Positions 29,012 to 34,083 of a stretch of DNA of 34,083 nt are shown here, piece by piece. The position numbers and the translations under genes were made by a program. Source of the DNA: Gammaproteobacteria bacterium (lineage in GTDB: Bacteria > Pseudomonadota > Gammaproteobacteria > Pseudomonadales > Azotimanducaceae). The notes under the pieces are model-generated. The model had not been told where the DNA came from. It did no database searches and saw nothing but the letters and a program-made list of their open reading frames with translations. The stretch is taken from NCBI GenBank assembly GCA_018665025.1, contig JABJED010000048.1, positions 1-34,083 of the forward strand, given 5' to 3'. Every line of letters begins with the position of its first letter. Within the stretch, counting starts at the first letter, position 1.

Positions 29012-31717
29012 ATGAAGAATAATTATCAGGTGGTGCTGGTCGACGGGTCATCGTACCTTTTTCGAGCATATCATGCACTGCCGCAACTGGTTTCGTCCAA
29101 AGGCCAGGCAACCGGGGCCATCAAGGGTGTTATCAGCATGATTCGTAAGCTGATAGCGGAGTATCCCGACAGTCATATTGCAGTCGTGTTTGATGCAAAG
29201 GGTAAGTCCTTTCGTAACGAGATTTATAAGGATTACAAAGCCAACAGGCCGCCGATGCCGGACGAGCTGCGCAGCCAGATAGAGCCCATCCATAACATTA
29301 TCCGATTGATGGGATTGCCCATTCTGGTTGTTGATCACGTAGAGGCGGATGACGTCATTGGGACACTCGCCACCCAGGCGACGGCAAAGAAAATGGATGT
29401 GCTGGTCTCAACAGGAGACAAGGATATGGCGCAGCTGGTGACGCCCCATGTGACCTTGATCAATACCATGACTGATACCCTGATGGATGGGCCGGGTGTG
29501 GAAGAGAAGTTCGGCGTTCGCGCCGACCAGATCATTGACTACTTGGCGCTGGTGGGTGATACCTCCGATAATATTCCGGGTGTCCCAAAGTGTGGTCCCA
29601 AAACCGCGGTGAAGTGGTTGCAGGCGTTTGAGTCGCTCAACGGAGTGATGTCAAATGCGGAATCGGTGAAAGGTAAAGTTGGCGAGTATCTGCGTGATTC
29701 GCTGGAATTCCTGCCGATGTCTTACGAGCTTGCCACTATCAAAAAAGACCTGGAGCTTGAGTATAGTGTTGATGAGCTTGCGCCCTCAGAGCCAGATTCA
29801 GAGGGGCTACTTGCCATATTTACCGAACTCGAGTTCAGGCCCTGGGTAAATGAGATAAATAGTGATGCATCCGCTGACACCAACGAGAGCCCACTTACGC
29901 CGACCCTTGTGACTGAGTACGAGACTGTATTTGACGAGACTCGGCTGGACATTTGGTTGGAAAAACTGGCAAAGGCTGATGCGTTTGCTTTTGACACTGA
30001 AACAACCTCAATTGATTATATGGAAGCGAAACTGGTCGGATTGTCTTTTTGCTGTGAAGCAGGAAAGGCGGCCTACGTGCCGATGGCACACAACTATGAA
30101 GGTGCACCAGTACAACTGGCGATGGAGCTGGTGCTATCGAAGATACGACTATTACTCGAGAACCCCGAAAAAACCATTATAGGTCAAAATCTTAAGTACG
30201 ATATCAGTGTGATGGCTAGGCACGGCGTGAGCATCAAGGCAAAGGTAATCGACACCATGCTGGAATCCTATGTGCTGAATTCTGTCGCGTCCCGTCACAA
30301 TATGGATGACCTTGCGTTGAACTATCTTGGTCTGTCGACGGTGCATTTTGAGGACATTGCCGGCAAGGGCGCCAAGCAGCTGACGTTTAACCAGATTGAG
30401 CTCGACAAGGCGGGACACTACGCGGCGGAAGACGCTGACATAACGTTCCGGCTGCACCAGGTCTTATGGCCAAGACTTCAGGCCGAAGGCAGATTGGCCT
30501 CGGTCTATCAGGATATTGAAATACCTCTCGTGCCTATTCTGTCGGATGTGGAACGCGGTGGTGTACTGCTGGACGAGGAACAGTTAAAGCTGCAAAGCAG
30601 GGAGTTGGAGAAACGCCTTCATGATCTTGAACAGGAAGCCTATGGCTTGGCAGGGGAAGAATTCAACCTCGGTTCTCCAAAACAATTACAGCAGATATTT
30701 TTTCAAAAACTGGGTTTACCGGTTATCAAAAAGACGCCCAAGGGCCAGCCTTCAACTGCGGAACCAGTGTTACAGGAATTGGCGCTCGACTACCCTTTGC
30801 CCAGGGTGATTATGGAGTATCGCGGGCTGTCCAAGCTCAAATCTACTTATACCGATCAGCTACCTAAACAGATAGCGCAAAGCACGGGCAGGATACATAC
30901 CTCTTATCATCAGGCAGTGACGGCAACCGGGCGACTTTCAAGCTCGGACCCAAACCTGCAGAACATTCCCATCAGGACGCAAGAAGGTCGGCGCGTAAGG
31001 CGGGCTTTTATTGCGCCAGATGGTTACAAGATCATGGCGGCTGACTATTCCCAGATTGAGTTGCGAATTATGGCCCACCTTTCGCAGGACAAGGGCCTGA
31101 TACATGCCTTTAAAAATGGGCTCGATATTCATAAGGCAACAGCGGCTGAAGTGTTTGGGGGGGCGGTATCAGATGTATCTGATGATCACAGGAGAAGTGC
31201 TAAAGCGATTAACTTTGGCTTGATCTACGGCATGTCTGCATTCGGGTTGTCGAGGCAGCTGAATATTTCTCGCGGCGCCGCGCAGGATTATATCGACCTC
31301 TACTTTAATCGTTATCCCGGTGTGAAGGACTACATGGATCGAACGCGTGCTCTAGCAGCGGACCAAGGCTATGTGGAAACCATTTTCGGACGAAGGCTAT
31401 ACCTGCCTGAAATCAGGGCTAGTAACTTTCAGCGTAGACAGGCTGCAGAGCGGACGGCGATTAATGCACCGATGCAGGGAACAGCGGCGGATATTATCAA
31501 GAAGGCTATGATTACTGTGCATGGTTGGCTGGCATCATCGAATCTTGATACGCGTATGACGATGCAGGTCCACGATGAACTGGTCCTGGAAGTGCCTGAA
31601 GGGAATGTCCAGGAGGTAGCAAGCGGTGTTGAAAAGTTGATGTCCGGTGCCGCTGAGCTGTGTATTCCTTTAGTTGTTGAGGCTGGGGTTGGGGACAATT
31701 GGGATGAGGCTCATTAG
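29012..31717 (+). CDS. polA: DNA polymerase I
   Basis: 901 aa with 5'-3' exonuclease, intact 3'-5' exonuclease motif (FDTETTS) and polymerase motifs (DYSQIELRIMAHLS, QVHDELVLEVP). Confidence 0.98.
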   Translation: MKNNYQVVLVDGSSYLFRAYHALPQLVSSKGQATGAIKGVISMIRKLIAEYPDSHIAVVFDAKGKSFRNEIYKDYKANRPPMPDELRSQIEPIHNIIRLMGLPILVVDHVEADDVIGTLATQATAKKMDVLVSTGDKDMAQLVTPHVTLINTMTDTLMDGPGVEEKFGVRADQIIDYLALVGDTSDNIPGVPKCGPKTAVKWLQAFESLNGVMSNAESVKGKVGEYLRDSLEFLPMSYELATIKKDLELEYSVDELAPSEPDSEGLLAIFTELEFRPWVNEINSDASADTNESPLTPTLVTEYETVFDETRLDIWLEKLAKADAFAFDTETTSIDYMEAKLVGLSFCCEAGKAAYVPMAHNYEGAPVQLAMELVLSKIRLLLENPEKTIIGQNLKYDISVMARHGVSIKAKVIDTMLESYVLNSVASRHNMDDLALNYLGLSTVHFEDIAGKGAKQLTFNQIELDKAGHYAAEDADITFRLHQVLWPRLQAEGRLASVYQDIEIPLVPILSDVERGGVLLDEEQLKLQSRELEKRLHDLEQEAYGLAGEEFNLGSPKQLQQIFFQKLGLPVIKKTPKGQPSTAEPVLQELALDYPLPRVIMEYRGLSKLKSTYTDQLPKQIAQSTGRIHTSYHQAVTATGRLSSSDPNLQNIPIRTQEGRRVRRAFIAPDGYKIMAADYSQIELRIMAHLSQDKGLIHAFKNGLDIHKATAAEVFGGAVSDVSDDHRRSAKAINFGLIYGMSAFGLSRQLNISRGAAQDYIDLYFNRYPGVKDYMDRTRALAADQGYVETIFGRRLYLPEIRASNFQRRQAAERTAINAPMQGTAADIIKKAMITVHGWLASSNLDTRMTMQVHDELVLEVPEGNVQEVASGVEKLMSGAAELCIPLVVEAGVGDNWDEAH

Positions 31718-31759
31718 AATGAGCTTTGACGAGCAACCCGCCTTTTACTGGATTTTACC

Positions 31760-31783
31760 AAAAGTGGAGTAACCTCCACTTTT
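31760..31783 (+). terminator. Rho-independent terminator of polA
   Basis: AAAAGTGGAG-TAAC-CTCCACTTTT, 10-bp perfect stem. Confidence 0.8.
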
Positions 31784-31789
31784 GTTGTT

Positions 31790-31817
31790 GAACTTTGCTG
31801 TGATCAGCCGGTCATAA
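31790..31817 (+). promoter_or_regulatory. SigmaE/AlgU-like promoter candidate
   Basis: GAACTT (31790-31795), 16-nt spacer, TCATAA (31812-31817), resembling ECF sigmaE GAACTT-N16-TCnnA promoters; an overlapping weaker sigma70 reading (TTGAAC/CATAAT, 19-bp spacer) is also possible. Confidence 0.55.
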
Positions 31818-31822
31818 TATAC

Positions 31823-31914
31823 GTAAGCAATAGCTTCGGTAATTTTCCCCCCAAAAGAACCGAAGTGCGGGCCCTGGTCACCACTCTCCCCTAGCGTTGA
31901 CCAGGGCCTTTTTT
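31823..31914 (+). ncRNA. Candidate small RNA in the polA-engB interval (Spot 42/ErsA-position sRNA)
   Basis: Hairpin CTTCGGT(31834-31840)/ACCGAAG(31859-31865) with inner TTTT-CCCCCC-AAAA, then 11-bp terminator stem GGCCCTGGTCA/TGACCAGGGCC plus TTTTTT; own promoter-like element, and preceded by the polA terminator. Confidence 0.7.
31870..31914 (+). terminator. Rho-independent terminator of candidate sRNA
   Basis: GGCCCTGGTCA (31870-31880) ... TGACCAGGGCC (31898-31908) TTTTTT; T tract only on the plus-strand side. Confidence 0.88.
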
Positions 31915-31930
31915 ACTTAGGATTCCAGAC

Positions 31931-32518
31931 TTAAGCTTCCAGCCACGCCGTTAGACTTCTTTCAAGTTCTTTAATGCCCAGCTTTTTGGTTGCAGAGAAT
32001 ACCTGGGCCGTTATTTCGGGTGGCAGATGTTTCCGTAGACCCAGCAGGCCGTTCTGTTGGCCGCCTCGTTTCAGCTTGTCGGCCTTGGTTAATAGGATAT
32101 GTAAGGGCAAACCACTGTCGATCGACCATTCAATCATCATTTTGTCGAATTCCTTCAACGGGTGCCGGATATCCATTAGCAGCACCATACCGCGGAGGCT
32201 TTTCCGATCACGCAGATACTCATCCAGATGGCGATGCCAGTGTTCTTTGATCGAAATAGGTACTTTCGCATAACCGTATCCAGGTAAATCTACCAGTTTG
32301 GTCTCGTCATCGAGCGTAAAAAAGTTGATTAACTGCGTTCGACCCGGCGTCTTACTGGTCCTCGCCAGCCCTTTCTGATCGGTCAACGCATTGATAGCAC
32401 TGGATTTACCCGCGTTGGAGCGCCCGCAAAAAGCGATCTCGGCTCCTTCATCCGTGGGACACTGAGACAGCGTTGCGGCGCTGGTGACAAATTTTGCTGT
32501 TTTGAACTTAAAAGACAT
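31931..32518 (-). CDS. engB: Ribosome biogenesis GTP-binding protein EngB/YihA
   Basis: [38 protein letters not shown]; start trimmed from 32572. Confidence 0.96.
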   Translation of the reverse strand: MSFKFKTAKFVTSAATLSQCPTDEGAEIAFCGRSNAGKSSAINALTDQKGLARTSKTPGRTQLINFFTLDDETKLVDLPGYGYAKVPISIKEHWHRHLDEYLRDRKSLRGMVLLMDIRHPLKEFDKMMIEWSIDSGLPLHILLTKADKLKRGGQQNGLLGLRKHLPPEITAQVFSATKKLGIKELERSLTAWLEA

Positions 32519-32657
32519 TTTTGGCCGTATTATCCCAACTGCAGGTGCTTTGTTATACAATGCGTCCCGCATTCTAGCACCCTCTTCAAATTAGGGGGGT
32601 GCCTGGTAACACCAACTGTTGCCTTCACACAGAAAAGTGGACTTAAGAAGTGACGCT

Positions 32658-33260
32658 ATGAAAAAGATTATAATATTTGCAGTACTCGCCTTTATGGCGC
32701 CGATGACTTACGCAGAAGGCAACGCGGCAAAAGGCAAGGACCTCGCCGGTACCTGCCTTGCCTGCCACGGAGAAACCGGTAACAGCCCTGCGTCAATGTT
32801 CCCGAATATTGCGGGACAAAACGCTCAGTACCTTCTCAAGCAATTACTTGAAATTCAAAGCGGTCAAAGGCTGGTGCTCACCATGACGGGCATTCTGGAC
32901 AATCTGTCCGAAAGCGATCTGTCAGATATCGCCGCCTACTACGAGAGCCAGTCCCGGAACCAGGGTACGGCGAAGCAAGATTTTGTAGAGTTGGGTGAGT
33001 CGATCTATCGCGCCGGCATACCTCGCAAAAATATCGCAGCATGCACCGCCTGCCACTCGCCGACCGGTAACGGTAACGGTCCAGCGGTCTTTCCTGCACT
33101 TGCAGGTCAGTGGCCTGAATATACAGTTACCCAGCTAAAAAACTTTCAGTCGGGGGAACGGCACAATGACGGAGATTCCCAGATGATGCGGACCACAGCG
33201 ATGGACATGAACGAAAAGGAAATGACGGCTGTTGCCTCGTACCTTTACGGACTGAGGTAG
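32658..33260 (+). CDS. Diheme cytochrome c4
   Basis: Signal peptide plus two CxxCH motifs (CLACHGETGNS, CTACHSPTGNG); start trimmed from 32619. Confidence 0.93.
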   Translation: MKKIIIFAVLAFMAPMTYAEGNAAKGKDLAGTCLACHGETGNSPASMFPNIAGQNAQYLLKQLLEIQSGQRLVLTMTGILDNLSESDLSDIAAYYESQSRNQGTAKQDFVELGESIYRAGIPRKNIAACTACHSPTGNGNGPAVFPALAGQWPEYTVTQLKNFQSGERHNDGDSQMMRTTAMDMNEKEMTAVASYLYGLR

Positions 33261-33278
33261 TTCCTGAACATTCGATGA

Positions 33279-33304
33279 AGGGCGGCATTTTCCGTCCTTT
33301 TTTT
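33279..33304 (+). terminator. Rho-independent terminator after cytochrome c4 gene
   Basis: AGGGCGG-CATTTT-CCGTCCT followed by a run of T. Confidence 0.8.
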
Positions 33305-33414
33305 ATCTCTTCCAGAATGGCAGGATTCGCAGGTAAGAACGAACAGGGTAAAAGTCTGCGCGCCAAGTCGTCACAGAAAGATTACCTAACGTAATAATAG
33401 AAAAGAGGTTAAAT

Positions 33415-34083
33415 ATGGTTCGGAAACTGATGACGAATGTTCTGGTGCTGCTGGTTTTGCTGCTATCTTCTTCAGCCTGGGCAGAAGGCTTTCAGTATGA
33501 AGAAGGCACACACTATGCGCGACTGGACGTACCGGTAAAAACGCGCAACACGAACGTCGTTGAGGTTACCGAGTACTTTTCCTATGGTTGTCCGCATTGT
33601 TATCGCTTTGAGCCTCTGGTTCAACAATGGAAGACCGACCTTGCTGCAGACGTCGAGTTCAATCGTACCCCTGCGATATGGGGAGTTACAGGGTATGAAT
33701 TATATGCCCGAACCTACTATACGGCGCAGGCGCTAGGTGTACTCGATAAAGTGCATTACCCGTTGTTTCAGGCAATACATGGAGACAGGCGATCCTTACT
33801 TGACCTGAAATCGATGACAATCTTCATGTCGGAACATGGCGTTGAACCGGAAATTTTTGTAAAAACATTTACTGATTCCTTCGGGGTGAAGGCAATGTAC
33901 CAGCAGGCGGTTGCGCGGCAGCGAATCTATCAATCAAACGGTGTTCCCGCGGTTATCGTGAATGGCAAATACCGTGTTGAAGCTGGGATGGTAGGTAACA
34001 GTAATGCAGGTATGCTGGAGGTTGTTAACCACCTTATTGCAAAGGAACGCGAACTTATTAATGCCGGAGCGGATTCAGGGGGA
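33415..34083 (+). CDS. dsbA: Thiol:disulfide interchange protein DsbA (3'-truncated by window end)
   Basis: MVRKLMTNVLVLLVLLLSSSAWA signal peptide; YFSYGCPHCYRFEP active site CPHC; cis-Pro GVPAVIVNGKY; frame open to base 34083 (not in supplied ORF track). Confidence 0.93.
   Translation, partial: MVRKLMTNVLVLLVLLLSSSAWAEGFQYEEGTHYARLDVPVKTRNTNVVEVTEYFSYGCPHCYRFEPLVQQWKTDLAADVEFNRTPAIWGVTGYELYARTYYTAQALGVLDKVHYPLFQAIHGDRRSLLDLKSMTIFMSEHGVEPEIFVKTFTDSFGVKAMYQQAVARQRIYQSNGVPAVIVNGKYRVEAGMVGNSNAGMLEVVNHLIAKERELINAGADSGG

Noticed and set aside
33041-33085. GGTAAC micro-repeat in cytochrome c4 gene
   Set aside because: Encodes the normal GNGNGP stretch after the second heme motif; ordinary coding sequence

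Overview
The window is gene-dense gammaproteobacterial chromosome with origin-proximal gene content of the Pseudomonas/marine gammaproteobacterial type. Minus-strand genes include glyQ-glyS, def-fmt-rsmB-trkA-trkH, a class I methyltransferase, thrB, a DUF2782 gene and engB. Plus-strand genes include tag, lpxL-like, lysM-dprA-purE-tsaC-aroE-prlC-yheV, a caa3-type cytochrome oxidase locus (coxB-coxA-cox11-coxC, SURF1, ctaB, SCO), egtB-egtD, polA, a diheme cytochrome c4 gene and a 3'-truncated dsbA. Most protein-coding content is ordinary. The observations most worth checking are non-coding: (1) a compact ~92-nt candidate sRNA between polA and engB, the Spot 42/ErsA position, with its own terminator, a sigmaE/AlgU-like promoter and two exposed C-rich loops; (2) a 15-bp minisatellite made of the last five codons of trkH including its stop codon, giving six successive in-frame TAGs; (3) a 185-bp MITE-like long imperfect palindrome between coxC and the DUF2909 gene; (4) the absence of ctaA (heme A synthase) from an otherwise canonical cox cluster, replaced by a short gap with a terminator-like hairpin; (5) a two-gene ergothioneine cassette ending tail-to-tail inside thrB. 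No tRNA, rRNA, CRISPR array or transposase gene was seen.
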